A stretch of 64,000 bases of DNA. Origin: Actinoplanes xinjiangensis (GTDB lineage Bacteria; Actinomycetota; Actinomycetes; Mycobacteriales; Micromonosporaceae). Of this stretch, positions 31,866 through 40,603 are shown piece after piece. The stretch spans positions 558,001 to 622,000 of the forward strand of contig NZ_QGGR01000001.1 of assembly GCF_003148685.1 (NCBI RefSeq), written 5' to 3'. The notes under the pieces are model-generated. The model saw nothing but the letters and a program-made list of their open reading frames with translations. It was not told where the DNA came from and did not search any database. The first letter of the stretch is position 1, and the number at the start of each line of letters is the position of its first letter. Both the position numbers and the translations under genes were made by a program.

Positions 31866-33164
31866 ATGACCGCATACCACCCCCTTCCCCGCCGCCGTGT
31901 GCTCAGCGGTGTCGTGGCCGCCATGCTGGCCCTTCCGCTGGCCCTGGGCGCCTGTAGCAGCGACGACGGTGCCGCCGACGACGGCAAGATCGAGCTGAGC
32001 TTCTTCTGGTGGGGCGGCGAGGCCCGTGCCCAGCTCACCGAGCAGGCGCTCGCCCTCTACACCCAGAAGCACCCGGAGGTCACGTTCAAGAAGACGTGGC
32101 AGGCCAACCAGGGCTACTTCGACAAGCTGGCCACCCTGACGGCCGGCAACGACGCTCCGGACATCTTCCAGATCGACGACAACTACCTGGCCGAGTACGC
32201 CACCCGGAACGTCACGGCGGACCTCGCCGAGTACACCAAGTCGGGCAAGATCGACACCTCGAAGTTCCAGAAAGGCCTGGTCGAGTACGGCACGGTCGAC
32301 GGGAAGCTGGCCGGCCTGGCACCCGGTGAGAACACCCAGGGCCTGGTCTACAACAAGGCCAAGCTGGACGCGGCCGGAGTCGCGCTGCCCACCACCGGGC
32401 AGACCTGGGAGGAGCACATCGCCTGGGCCAAGGACGCCGCGGCGAAGACCAAGGTGGCCGGCACCATGGACCCGAGCGCCGACTACAAGGCGTTCTGGCT
32501 GTGGCTGCGCCAGCAGGGCAAGGAGCTGTACAACGGCAGCGAGCTCGGCTTCACCCAGGCGGACGTGCAGGCCTGGTTCGAGCTGTGGAAGGGCGCCCGC
32601 GACGGCCAGTCGACCCCGACCCCGGACGTGATCCACGAGGGCAACGCCACCGACGTCACCAAGCAGCTGGTCGTGACCAACAAGGCGCTCACCTCCTGGG
32701 TGTGGGCCAACCAGCTGCCCGAGCTGCAGAAGAACACCAAGGACGACCTGGCCGTGATCGCCTACCCGGGTGACGCGACCAAGCAGTGGGCCCGCGCCTC
32801 GATGTACTTCTCGGTCTACCGCGGCAGCAAGCACAAGGACGTCGCCGCCGACGTGCTCAACTTCCTGGTCAACGACCCGGAGGCGGGCAAGATCCTCGGC
32901 ACCGACCGTGGTCTGCCGTCGAACCTCGACATCCGGTCCCAGGTCGCCGCGTCGACGGACAACGCGGCGATGAAGGAGACCATCCAGGTCATGGACGAGC
33001 TGGGCAAGAACTTCGGCCCGGCGCCGACGGTTCCGCCGAAGGGCCACAGCACGGTGCGCTCCGAACTGATCAAGGCGGCTGAGGAGGCCCAGTACGGCCG
33101 CGCCACTCCCGCCCAGGCCGCCGAGCAGTTCTTCGCCGCCAGCCAGGCCGCGATCAAGCGGTGA
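31866..33164 (+). CDS. ABC sugar transporter substrate-binding lipoprotein
   Basis: 432 residues. A lipoprotein signal with lipobox LALGAC precedes a cysteine anchor, and an SSDDGAADD-type flexible stretch follows. The rest is an extracellular solute-binding protein of the maltose/oligosaccharide class (family 1), starting LSFFWWGGEARAQLTEQALA. It captures the sugar outside the cell for the two downstream permeases. GGAG lies 12 bases upstream of the ATG. Given the locus, galacturonate oligomers are the best guess for the ligand; sequence alone does not show this. Confidence 0.93.
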   Translation: MTAYHPLPRRRVLSGVVAAMLALPLALGACSSDDGAADDGKIELSFFWWGGEARAQLTEQALALYTQKHPEVTFKKTWQANQGYFDKLATLTAGNDAPDIFQIDDNYLAEYATRNVTADLAEYTKSGKIDTSKFQKGLVEYGTVDGKLAGLAPGENTQGLVYNKAKLDAAGVALPTTGQTWEEHIAWAKDAAAKTKVAGTMDPSADYKAFWLWLRQQGKELYNGSELGFTQADVQAWFELWKGARDGQSTPTPDVIHEGNATDVTKQLVVTNKALTSWVWANQLPELQKNTKDDLAVIAYPGDATKQWARASMYFSVYRGSKHKDVAADVLNFLVNDPEAGKILGTDRGLPSNLDIRSQVAASTDNAAMKETIQVMDELGKNFGPAPTVPPKGHSTVRSELIKAAEEAQYGRATPAQAAEQFFAASQAAIKR

Positions 33165-34147
33165 GCCCGATGGCAACAACAACGGCCCGGCCCTCGTCGA
33201 CCCGGCCGCCGGCCGGCCCCGCCGCTGCTCAGCGGCGGGGCCGCCCCGCCAAGCACCGGACCGACGGCATCGCCGGCTACCTCTTCCTCTCGCCCTGGCT
33301 GCTCGGGCTGCTGACCATCACCGCCGTCCCGATGCTGATGTCGCTGTACCTCAGCTTCACCAACTACGACGTCCTCTCCGACTGGGAGTCGATGGAGTGG
33401 GTGGGGCTGGACAACTACCGCACGATGTTCACCGAGGACCCGTCCTTCTGGCACGCGGTCCAGACCACCCTGATGTTCGCGCTGGTCGCCACACCGCTGA
33501 AGCTGGCCGCCGCGCTCGGGGTGGCGATGCTGCTCAACCGGCCGTTCTCCGGTGCCGGCCTGTTCCGTGGCCTGTTCTACCTGCCGTCGCTGCTCGGCGG
33601 CAGCGTGGCGCTGGCCATCGTCTGGGTCAACATGTTCAACCGGGACGGCGCGTTCAACTCGTTCCTGGGCTGGTTCGGTATCGAGGGCAAGGCCTGGGTC
33701 AACGATCCGGACTTCGCGCTGGGCACGCTGATCCTGCTGGCGGTCTGGCAGTTCGGCGCCCCGATGGTGATCTTCCTGGCCGGCCTGAAGCAGGTGCCGG
33801 TCGAGCTGTACGAGGCGGCGTCGGTGGACGGCGCGAGCCCGTGGCGGAAGTTCTTCAACATCACGCTGCCGATGCTGTCCCCGGTGATCTTCTTCAACCT
33901 GGTGCTCGAGACGATCAACGGCTTCCAGGGCTTCACCTCGGCGTTCGTGCTGAGCAACGGCACCGGTGGCCCGGTCGACTCGACCCTCATGTACACCCTG
34001 CACCTCTACATCAAGGGCTGGAACGAGTACCAGATGGGCTACGCCTCGGCGATGGCCTGGGTGTTCCTTCTCTTCATCGGCCTGGTCACCGCCGTGGTCT
34101 TCCGGACCGGCAGGTTCTGGGTGCACTACTCGGACGGAGAAGACTGA
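33161..34147 (+). CDS. ABC sugar permease, MalF-type
   Basis: 328 residues from GTG 33161, overlapping the binding-protein stop by four bases. A basic, Pro-rich 30-residue N-tail is followed by six membrane segments, the first GYLFLSPWLLGLLTITAVPM. The EAA loop is visible as LYEAASVDGASPWRKFFNITLP. It forms half of the translocation pore. No ATPase gene accompanies the permeases, as is common for actinobacterial sugar importers that share an MsiK-type ATPase. Confidence 0.93.
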   Translation: MSPMATTTARPSSTRPPAGPAAAQRRGRPAKHRTDGIAGYLFLSPWLLGLLTITAVPMLMSLYLSFTNYDVLSDWESMEWVGLDNYRTMFTEDPSFWHAVQTTLMFALVATPLKLAAALGVAMLLNRPFSGAGLFRGLFYLPSLLGGSVALAIVWVNMFNRDGAFNSFLGWFGIEGKAWVNDPDFALGTLILLAVWQFGAPMVIFLAGLKQVPVELYEAASVDGASPWRKFFNITLPMLSPVIFFNLVLETINGFQGFTSAFVLSNGTGGPVDSTLMYTLHLYIKGWNEYQMGYASAMAWVFLLFIGLVTAVVFRTGRFWVHYSDGED

Positions 34148-34983
34148 TGACCCTCCAGCGCCTGGCCCGGCCTCTCACGCTGGTCCTGCTCTCGGCGGTG
34201 GTGCTCTACCCGCTGGTGTGGATGCTCGGCAGCTCGTTCAAGAGCCAAGAGGAAGTCCTGAACAACATGGCGATCCTGCCGAACGTCTGGACTCCCGGGA
34301 ACTACGCGGCGGGCTGGAGCAACTTCGACGTCAGCTTCGGGCGGTTCTTCGTCAACAGCGCCGTCGTCGCCGGGCTGACCGTGGTCGCCAACTGCGTCTC
34401 CTGCCTGCTGGCGGCGTACGCGTTCGCCCGTCTGAAGTTCAAGCTGCGCGGGTTCTGGTTCGCCATCATGATCGGGACACTGCTGCTTCCCGGGCACGTC
34501 CTGATCGTTCCGCAGTTCGTGATGTTCAAGACGTTCGGCTGGGTGGGCGGCGACTGGCCCTACGCGCCGCTGATCGTCCCGCAACTGCTGGCCACCGAGG
34601 CGTTCTTCGTCTTCCTGATGGTCCAGTTCATGCGTGGCGTCCCACGCGAACTCGACGAGGCCGCCATCATCGACGGCTGCACCCCGTTCGGGGTGTTCCG
34701 GCACGTCATCCTGCCGCTGTCGCGGCCGGCCCTGGTGTCGACGGCGATCTTCTCGTTCATCTGGACCTGGAACGACTTCTTCCGCCAGCTGGTCTACCTC
34801 TCCGACCTGGAGAAGTACACCGCTCCGGTGGCGCTGACGCTCTTCATCGACTCGAGCGGCCAGTCCTCGGTGGGCCCGATGTTCGCCATGTCGGTGCTCT
34901 CGCTGGCCCCGGTCTTCCTGTTCTTCGTGGCCTTCCAGCGCCTGCTGGTCGAAGGCATCAACACGTCAGGACTCAAGGGATGA
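34147..34983 (+). CDS. ABC sugar permease, MalG-type
   Basis: 278 residues from ATG 34147, sharing one base with the previous stop. Six membrane segments start with TLVLLSAVVLYPLVWMLGSS. The EAA loop is LDEAAIIDGCTPFGVFRHVILP. It pairs with the MalF-type permease. The final VEGINTSGLKG motif is typical of the family. It overlaps the next gene by four bases. Confidence 0.93.
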   Translation: MTLQRLARPLTLVLLSAVVLYPLVWMLGSSFKSQEEVLNNMAILPNVWTPGNYAAGWSNFDVSFGRFFVNSAVVAGLTVVANCVSCLLAAYAFARLKFKLRGFWFAIMIGTLLLPGHVLIVPQFVMFKTFGWVGGDWPYAPLIVPQLLATEAFFVFLMVQFMRGVPRELDEAAIIDGCTPFGVFRHVILPLSRPALVSTAIFSFIWTWNDFFRQLVYLSDLEKYTAPVALTLFIDSSGQSSVGPMFAMSVLSLAPVFLFFVAFQRLLVEGINTSGLKG

Positions 34984-35699
34984 CACGCCTGTTCAGCCGC
35001 CCGCTCGCCGCTTCGGCGGCGGGCGGCCCGCCCCTCACGGTCTCCTCCTCCACGGGTACGGACGGAGCGGCGCCGGACTGGCCGCGGGAGGACGAGCCGG
35101 AGTACCGCCCGGACTGGCGGGAACGGTTCGCCCTCGGCACCGACCTGGCCCTGATCGGGGTCGTGGTGACCGTCGCCGCCCTGCCGGTGCTGACCCTCAC
35201 GGCCGCGCTCGCCGCCGGGTCTGCCGCCGTGCACCACCGCTACCGGGAGGGCCGGCTGCCCGCGTTCCGGCCGCTGCTGCGCCAGTACGGCCGCTCGATC
35301 CTGCCCGGCATCCCGTTCGTGCTGGTGGCCGTACTGCTGCTGGTCGATCTGATGGCGCTGAGCCGGGGCCTGGTCCCCGGCGGCACGCCCGTCCTGCTGC
35401 TCACCGGCGGCGTCGCGTGCCTGCTGGCCGGGATGGCCACGCTCGCCCTGGTGGCGGTCGGCCGCGACCCGGGCACCCCGTGGCGGGCCGCTCTCGCCTG
35501 GTCGTGGAGCCGGACCTCGCAGCGCCTGTGGTCGGCGCTCGCGCCCGCGCTGGCCGGGGTGCTGGCGTTCTTCCTGGCGCTGTCGGTGCCGGCCACGATC
35601 CCGCTGGTGATCGGTTTCCACCTGTTCGCCGCGCACGTGATCAGCGACCGGCTGGCCTCGTCGTCGTCGATCCGGGGCGGCCATCATCCGACGGCGTGA
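34980..35699 (+). CDS. DUF624/YesL-like membrane protein
   Basis: 239 residues from ATG 34980, within an ATGA overlap. A 55-residue hydrophilic N-terminus precedes four to five membrane segments (LALIGVVVTVAALPVLTLTA onward). Its size, topology and position after two sugar permeases match the YesL/DUF624 family, whose Bacillus member lies in the rhamnogalacturonan locus. An accessory role in pectic oligosaccharide uptake is inferred. It is the last gene of the importer operon. Confidence 0.75.
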   Translation: MTRLFSRPLAASAAGGPPLTVSSSTGTDGAAPDWPREDEPEYRPDWRERFALGTDLALIGVVVTVAALPVLTLTAALAAGSAAVHHRYREGRLPAFRPLLRQYGRSILPGIPFVLVAVLLLVDLMALSRGLVPGGTPVLLLTGGVACLLAGMATLALVAVGRDPGTPWRAALAWSWSRTSQRLWSALAPALAGVLAFFLALSVPATIPLVIGFHLFAAHVISDRLASSSSIRGGHHPTA

Positions 35700-35908
35700 C
35701 GCCGGTCACAATATGGCAACCTCGGGGGCCGGTGCGGAGACTAGGGGCCGATCGGCCCGACCACCCCGCCCCCGAGGAACGTGTGCACCGGACTTCCGCC
35801 TTCCGCCTCAGCCGCCCCGGCCCGTCGCGGCCCCGGCGGCCACCGCCTCCCCCGCGCCGCCCGGCCTCCCCGCAGTGCCCCTCCGGCTACCGCTAGAGGC
35901 TCGCCTTC

Positions 35909-35994
35909 CGCGAACCCGTGCCCGTTTTTCGTGAGCCCGTCGCTCGCTTTCCGCGAGCCCGTGCCCGTCTTTCGCGAGCCCGTCGCTCGTCTTT
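35909..35994. repeat. 43-bp tandem repeat with ~21.5-bp sub-period
   Basis: CGCGAGCCCGT-type units recur at 35909, 35930, 35952 and 35973, in a 330-base gap (35700-36030) that otherwise holds no gene or clear promoter. Stretches of T (TTTTTCG, CTTTC) alternate with GC-rich blocks and could support termination of the importer operon. Confidence 0.75.
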
Positions 35995-36021
35995 TCTGAG
36001 CCGTCGCCGGGGCGGCCGATC

Positions 36022-36047
36022 GCTCCCGGCTCAGCTGAGCCGGGAGC
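36022..36047. terminator. Perfect 26-bp palindrome overlapping a stop codon
   Basis: A loopless dyad with 13-bp arms (left arm GCTCCCGGCTCAG). The stop of the beta-helix lipoprotein gene (36031-36033) sits just left of its centre. It may serve as a terminator for either strand. Confidence 0.7.
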
Positions 36048-37236
36048 CGCTCGTCACCGGGTCGCCGCTGCCCAGGTAGAAGATGCCGGGCAGACCGTCG
36101 GTCTCGAAGCCCTCGCTCACGTTCCTGCGCAACGTCGAGTTGCGGATGGTCAGCGTGCCGGTCCGGTCGTTGCTGACGAAGAAGATCGCACCGCCACCCT
36201 CGTTGGCCCGGTTCTTCTCCACCACGGTCCCGTTCAGCGTCAGCTGATAGGTGTCGCCGTCCTGGTAGATCGCCCCGCCACTACCACCGCCGGGTGTGCC
36301 GTCGCGGGCCGGGTTGGCACCGTTGCCGACGGCCGCGTTGCCGGAAAAGACACTGTTCAGGACGGTCCACGAGACGTGGATGCTGCTCAGCGCGCCACCG
36401 TTGGAGCAGACGCCGCCGGAGAACGTGCTGCCCACGACGTACACCGGCTGGTTCCCGCCCTGCAGCCGGACCCGGATCGCACCGCCACCGATGTCGGGGC
36501 CCGTACCCGCGCACCGGTTGTCGGTGAACCGGGAGTTGATCACCCGCAGGCCGCCGCCGTTGACGAAGATCGCGCCGCCGCCACCCAGCTCATCGGTCGG
36601 GTCGGTGGCGTTGCCCTTGGTGAAGGCCATGTTCTGCACGGTCAGCCACGGGGTCACCTTGTCGTGGCAGTGCCCGCTCGCCGAACTGACGCCCTGCGCG
36701 GTGTCACAGACGTTCATGTAGAGGATGCGCCGCTTCCCGCCGCCGCTCAGGGTCACCCGGCCCCCGCCGTCGAGCACCACCTTCGCCACCGGGTTGCGCA
36801 CCTTCGCGGTCGCGGCCATCGTGATCGTCACCGGCGACGGGCCACAGTCGAACGTGATGACACCGCCGGCCGCGACCGCCTTCACCACCGCGGCGGAGGT
36901 GCAGCTCGCGGGGGTGCCGTCGCCGATCGTACGGTCGGGATCGCTCGTGTCGACCGGCTTCGCCGCCGCCGGGATCGCGGCCCGGCCCGACGTGTTGCCG
37001 GGTTTCGGGAGGGTCTTGACGACGGGCTTCGACGGTTTCGGGGAGGGTGATCCGGACGGCGCCGCGGGTGCGGAGACCGACGGGCCCGCCGACGCCGCCG
37101 CCTGCGCCGACGCGGCGCCCTCCGTCACCGGCGCGGGCGTCGCGGCGACCGGATCGGCCGGTGGCGTCTCGCCGGACTGGCAGGCGGCCAGGCTACCGGC
37201 GAGGAGCAGGGGCAGAGCGATCCGTCTGATAACCAC
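36031..37236 (-). CDS. Beta-helix lipoprotein
   Basis: 401 residues from GTG 37236. A lipoprotein signal (RIALPLLLAGSLAACQSG) is followed by a 90-residue Ala/Pro/Ser linker, then a right-handed parallel beta-helix domain with repeated Asn/Gly-rich turns (VQNMAFTKGNATDPTDELGG, GGAIFVNGGGLRVINSRFTD, NNRCAGT-like). This is the fold of pectate lyases, polygalacturonases and chondroitinases. No unambiguous catalytic triad is visible, so enzyme or binding function is open. It is anchored outside the membrane and lies beside the pectin locus, so a role on plant polysaccharide is plausible. Confidence 0.75.
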   Translation of the reverse strand: MVIRRIALPLLLAGSLAACQSGETPPADPVAATPAPVTEGAASAQAAASAGPSVSAPAAPSGSPSPKPSKPVVKTLPKPGNTSGRAAIPAAAKPVDTSDPDRTIGDGTPASCTSAAVVKAVAAGGVITFDCGPSPVTITMAATAKVRNPVAKVVLDGGGRVTLSGGGKRRILYMNVCDTAQGVSSASGHCHDKVTPWLTVQNMAFTKGNATDPTDELGGGGAIFVNGGGLRVINSRFTDNRCAGTGPDIGGGAIRVRLQGGNQPVYVVGSTFSGGVCSNGGALSSIHVSWTVLNSVFSGNAAVGNGANPARDGTPGGGSGGAIYQDGDTYQLTLNGTVVEKNRANEGGGAIFFVSNDRTGTLTIRNSTLRRNVSEGFETDGLPGIFYLGSGDPVTSGSRLS

Positions 37237-37346
37237 CGGCAGATGCTACGGCGGACGGTGCTCGCCCGCTGCCCGCCGTCCGGCCACTTCGGCCCGTCCG
37301 TCAGCACCGCGACCTCCGCCCGGCGGCCGACCGCGAAGTCCCGCCC

Positions 37347-38648
37347 TCAAAGCCGCGACCTCCGCCCGGCGGCCAGCTGCCACGTCCCCAGCGAGAGCAG
37401 CACCAGCATGGCCAGGGTGAGGATGCCGAGGAGGGCGAGGACGATCCCGTCCACGTCGAGCAGCGGCGGGGAGCCCGGCCGGATCTCGCCGCGGGCCAGG
37501 ACGTCGTCGGCCACGTCGATCGACTCGACGTCCCCGGCGAGGCCCAGTTCGTCGCCGGCCGTCAGCCGGGCACCCGTGCCCAGGTTGATCAGCCGGGCCG
37601 CCTCGATGTTGTTCTGGCTGGTCAGGTCGTATTGCGAGTCCGGCTTGTCGAAGACCGTCGGCGCGGCGTCCTCGATGGGTGTGTACTCGACCGCCACCGG
37701 CTCTCCCGACGGCCACCAGCCCAGCACCCGCAGCGCGTAGATCCCGTCACGGGTGTACGCCGTCCCGGTCTGCGCGCCGTCGGTCGCCGAGATCGTGGTG
37801 ACCGTCCAGCGGATCGGGTGGTCGCCGCAGTCGCACTCGGCACCGGACACCACCAGCAGGCCCCGGCCGTCCCGGGTCCATGCGCCCTTGCCGGCGAGCC
37901 GGGCCCCGGCCGGGAGCGGCACGTCCGCCGTCGTCCCGTCGGCCCGGGTGAGAACGCTGAGCCGGTCGCCGTTCTGATAGGCGAGCCGGGCGCCGTCCGG
38001 GGAGAACGCGGCCGTCCAGCCGCTCAGCGCGCCGACCCGGCCGAGCCGGGCGACCTCGCGCGGCGTCCCGGTGGCCACGTCGAAGAGGAACAGGCCCGTC
38101 GTGCCGTTGTTCATGCCCGGATCCGGCCAGCCGCCGGCGAGCAGCGCCACCGTGCCGCCGTCCGGTGCCCAGGCCTGCGGCTCCACCAGGATGTCATCAC
38201 CCCACTGGGCGCCCCAGGCGGTGACCTCGCCGGTGGCGAGGTCGGCGATCCCGCTGTCGAAGGCGAGCCGGGCGCCGTCCGGCGACAGCACCGACGACAT
38301 GCCGGCCGCGCCGCTCCACTGCCCCACCCGGTAGGTGTCGTCGCTGCGGGCGACCAGGCCGGCCAGCCAGTCCGACTCGTCGGGGTACCAGGTGTTGGAG
38401 GTGTACAGGACGGACGCCGCACCGATCGGTGCCTCGGCGGCGTCCGGCGTCCACGGCGACGGGGCGCCGATCCGGGCCGGCAACGTGGCCGCGCCCTGGT
38501 GCGCCGCCGTCGACGAGCCGCCGAACCCGTGCCACTCGAACGCCAGGCCGCCCCACCCGCAGCAGAACACCATCGTCGTCAGGGCCGCGGTCAGCGCCGC
38601 CGCCTTCGCCAGTCGCCCGGTCCACACCGGCAGGTCACCTGAGGGCAT
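37347..38648 (-). CDS. Membrane-anchored beta-propeller protein
   Basis: 433 residues from ATG 38648. One N-terminal membrane segment (LAKAAALTAALTTMVFCCGW) and one C-terminal (IVLALLGILTLAMLVLLSLG) flank a large extracellular domain. The domain has repeated strands with SPDGARLA at about 100 and 220, plus a VWSAPDGGTVALLAG-type variant, the signature of TolB/WD40-like propellers. The closing tail is basic. It appears to be a surface-exposed scaffold or sensor; no ligand is known. Its gene follows the beta-helix gene on the same strand across 110 bases, so they may be independent. Confidence 0.75.
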   Translation of the reverse strand: MPSGDLPVWTGRLAKAAALTAALTTMVFCCGWGGLAFEWHGFGGSSTAAHQGAATLPARIGAPSPWTPDAAEAPIGAASVLYTSNTWYPDESDWLAGLVARSDDTYRVGQWSGAAGMSSVLSPDGARLAFDSGIADLATGEVTAWGAQWGDDILVEPQAWAPDGGTVALLAGGWPDPGMNNGTTGLFLFDVATGTPREVARLGRVGALSGWTAAFSPDGARLAYQNGDRLSVLTRADGTTADVPLPAGARLAGKGAWTRDGRGLLVVSGAECDCGDHPIRWTVTTISATDGAQTGTAYTRDGIYALRVLGWWPSGEPVAVEYTPIEDAAPTVFDKPDSQYDLTSQNNIEAARLINLGTGARLTAGDELGLAGDVESIDVADDVLARGEIRPGSPPLLDVDGIVLALLGILTLAMLVLLSLGTWQLAAGRRSRL

Positions 38649-38734
38649 CGAGTCCTCCCCTTCACCGTGCCCCGTACACGGCGCGCCGAGCATAGATGAT
38701 CATGGCCAGCGGGTGATGGCCGTCGAGGCGGGCC

Positions 38735-39208
38735 TCAGGTGGCGCCGCCCCGGCGGTGCTCGAAGATCAGGTAGGTCTCGGTGCCGGCGATCAGGCGGGT
38801 GCCGCTCAGCCGTTCGGTGATCACGGCGCGCAGGTCGTCGACGTCGGCGCAGGCCACGTGCAGCAGGAAGTCGTAGGAGCCGGAGACGAAGTAGACGTCC
38901 CGGACCGCGGGGATACCGGCCAGCGACTCGGCGAACCGGCCGATCGCCTCGCGGGCGTCGGAGCGGACCCGGACGGCGATCATCGCCTGGATCGGGCGGC
39001 CGATCCAGGCCGGGTCGACGTCGGCGTGGAAACCGCGGACGGCGCCCAGCTCACGAAGCCGGCGGATGCGGGTGAGGCACGTCGACGGGGCGATGCCGAC
39101 CCGGTCGGCGAGGGCGTTGTTGGGCATCCGGCCGTCGGCCTGCAGCAGGCTCAGCAGTTCCAGATCGATGTTGTCGAGGCCTCGAACATCCTTCGGCGGA
39201 TCGGTCAC
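38735..39208 (-). CDS. Lrp/AsnC-family regulator of alanine dehydrogenase
   Basis: 157 residues from GTG 39208, the family's usual length; ATG 39310 is an alternative that would extend over the operator. The N-terminal helix-turn-helix reads LELLSLLQADGRMPNNALAD, then VGIAPSTCLTRIRRLRE. A RAM-type ligand domain follows (IQAMIAVRVRSDAREAIGRF, VYFVSGSYDFLLHVAC). Lrp proteins bind amino acids. It is divergent from ald, and mycobacterial AldR is the known analogue, so it probably activates or represses ald in response to alanine. A 13-bp inverted repeat lies between the genes. Confidence 0.9.
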   Translation of the reverse strand: MTDPPKDVRGLDNIDLELLSLLQADGRMPNNALADRVGIAPSTCLTRIRRLRELGAVRGFHADVDPAWIGRPIQAMIAVRVRSDAREAIGRFAESLAGIPAVRDVYFVSGSYDFLLHVACADVDDLRAVITERLSGTRLIAGTETYLIFEHRRGGAT

Positions 39209-39224
39209 TTTCGGCCGTCGCCGC

Positions 39225-39262
39225 GAAGGATCTGCCCGATGACCGTTACGGACAGAATCTTC
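39225..39262. promoter_or_regulatory. Inverted repeat between Lrp gene and ald
   Basis: GAAGGATCTGCCC, 12 bases, GGACAGAATCTTC: 10 of 13 positions pair. It lies 17 bases from the regulator start and 74 from ald, in the usual place for an Lrp/AldR site. Confidence 0.6.
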
Positions 39263-39335
39263 TTCGCTCGACTTGCCGGTCTGCTGCACATCGTTCCACC
39301 CTATCGCCATCACTTGGTGACGGAGGGAAAGTCCC

Positions 39336-40451
39336 ATGCACATCGGCGTGCCGGCAGAGGTCAAGAACCACGAGTACCGGGTGGCCATCACCCCGGCCGG
39401 CGTGGTGGAGGCGGTACGACACGGGCACACCGTGTCGGTGCAGACCGGCGCCGGAGTGGGATCCGCCATCACCGACGAGGACTACGTGGCCGCCGGCGCC
39501 CAGATCCTGCCGGACGCCGACGCCGTGTGGGGCTCGGCCGACATGATCCTCAAGGTCAAGGAGCCGATCGCCTCCGAGTATCACCGGCTGCGCGCCGGGC
39601 AGGTGCTCTTCACCTATCTGCACCTCGCGGCCGACGCCGAGGGGACCAAAGCCCTGATCGACAGCGGGACGACCGCGATCGCGTACGAGACGGTGCAGCT
39701 CGCCGACGGATCGCTGCCGCTGCTCGCACCGATGTCCGAGGTGGCCGGCCGGCTCGCTCCGCAGGTCGGCGCGTACAGCCTGATGCGTAACAGCGGTGGG
39801 CGCGGCGTGCTGCCCGGCGGTGTCCCGGGGGTCGCGCCGGCCCGGGTGACCGTCATCGGCGGCGGCGTCTCCGGGGTGAACGCGGCGACCATCGCGCTCG
39901 GCCTCGGCGCCGACGTCACCATCCTGGACCTGAGCCTCCCGCGGCTGCGGCAGATCGACGCCCAGTTCGGCGGGCGGGTCAAGACGCTGGTGTCGAACGC
40001 GTACACGATCGAGCAGTCGGTGCTCGCCGCCGACATGGTGATCGGCGCGGTGCTGGTGCCCGGCGCGAAGGCCCCGACGCTGGTGAGCAACGACCTGGTC
40101 AAGCGGATGAAGCCGGGTTCGGTGCTCGTCGACATCGCGATCGACCAGGGCGGCTGTTTCGAGGACTCCCGGCCCACCACCCACCAGGATCCGGTCTACC
40201 GGGTGCACGAGTCGGTGTTCTACTGCGTGGCCAACATGCCCGGCGCGGTTCCCAACACCTCGACGTTCGCGCTCACCAACGCGACCCTGCCGTACGTGCT
40301 GCGCCTGGCCGATCTGGGCTGGCGGGAAGCACTGCGGGACGACCCGGCACTGGCGCTCGGGCTCAACGTGCACGCCGGCACCCTCACCAACGAACTGGTC
40401 GGATCCGCCCTCGGGCTCCCCACCGAGACCGTCAGCTCGGTCCTGGCCTGA
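39336..40451 (+). CDS. ald: Alanine dehydrogenase
   Basis: 371 residues from ATG 39336, with GGAGGG about nine bases upstream. It opens MHIGVPAEVKNHEYRVAITP, with the substrate-binding R and K of this family, and has a central NAD-binding fold RVTVIGGGVSGVNAATIALG. Near-complete family length. It reversibly converts L-alanine to pyruvate and ammonia with NAD. Regulation by the divergent Lrp protein is indicated by the intergenic repeat. A terminator hairpin follows. Confidence 0.96.
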   Translation: MHIGVPAEVKNHEYRVAITPAGVVEAVRHGHTVSVQTGAGVGSAITDEDYVAAGAQILPDADAVWGSADMILKVKEPIASEYHRLRAGQVLFTYLHLAADAEGTKALIDSGTTAIAYETVQLADGSLPLLAPMSEVAGRLAPQVGAYSLMRNSGGRGVLPGGVPGVAPARVTVIGGGVSGVNAATIALGLGADVTILDLSLPRLRQIDAQFGGRVKTLVSNAYTIEQSVLAADMVIGAVLVPGAKAPTLVSNDLVKRMKPGSVLVDIAIDQGGCFEDSRPTTHQDPVYRVHESVFYCVANMPGAVPNTSTFALTNATLPYVLRLADLGWREALRDDPALALGLNVHAGTLTNELVGSALGLPTETVSSVLA

Positions 40452-40464
40452 TCCGGCCACTCCC

Positions 40465-40512
40465 GCGCGCCCTCCGTCCGTGTGGCTTCTGTTCACATGA
40501 CGGAGGGCGCGC
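40465..40512 (+). terminator. Terminator hairpin after ald
   Basis: 14-bp perfect stem (GCGCGCCCTCCGTC with its complement at 40499-40512) and a 20-base loop, beginning 14 bases after the stop, followed by CCGTTTC. Confidence 0.8.
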
Positions 40513-40603
40513 CCGTTTCATGGCGAGAGCGCTTTTCTATTAGGAAACCTTGCTTTATATTTTTGTCACATCCATCGATAGACGTTCATCTTTGGGGAGT
40601 GAC

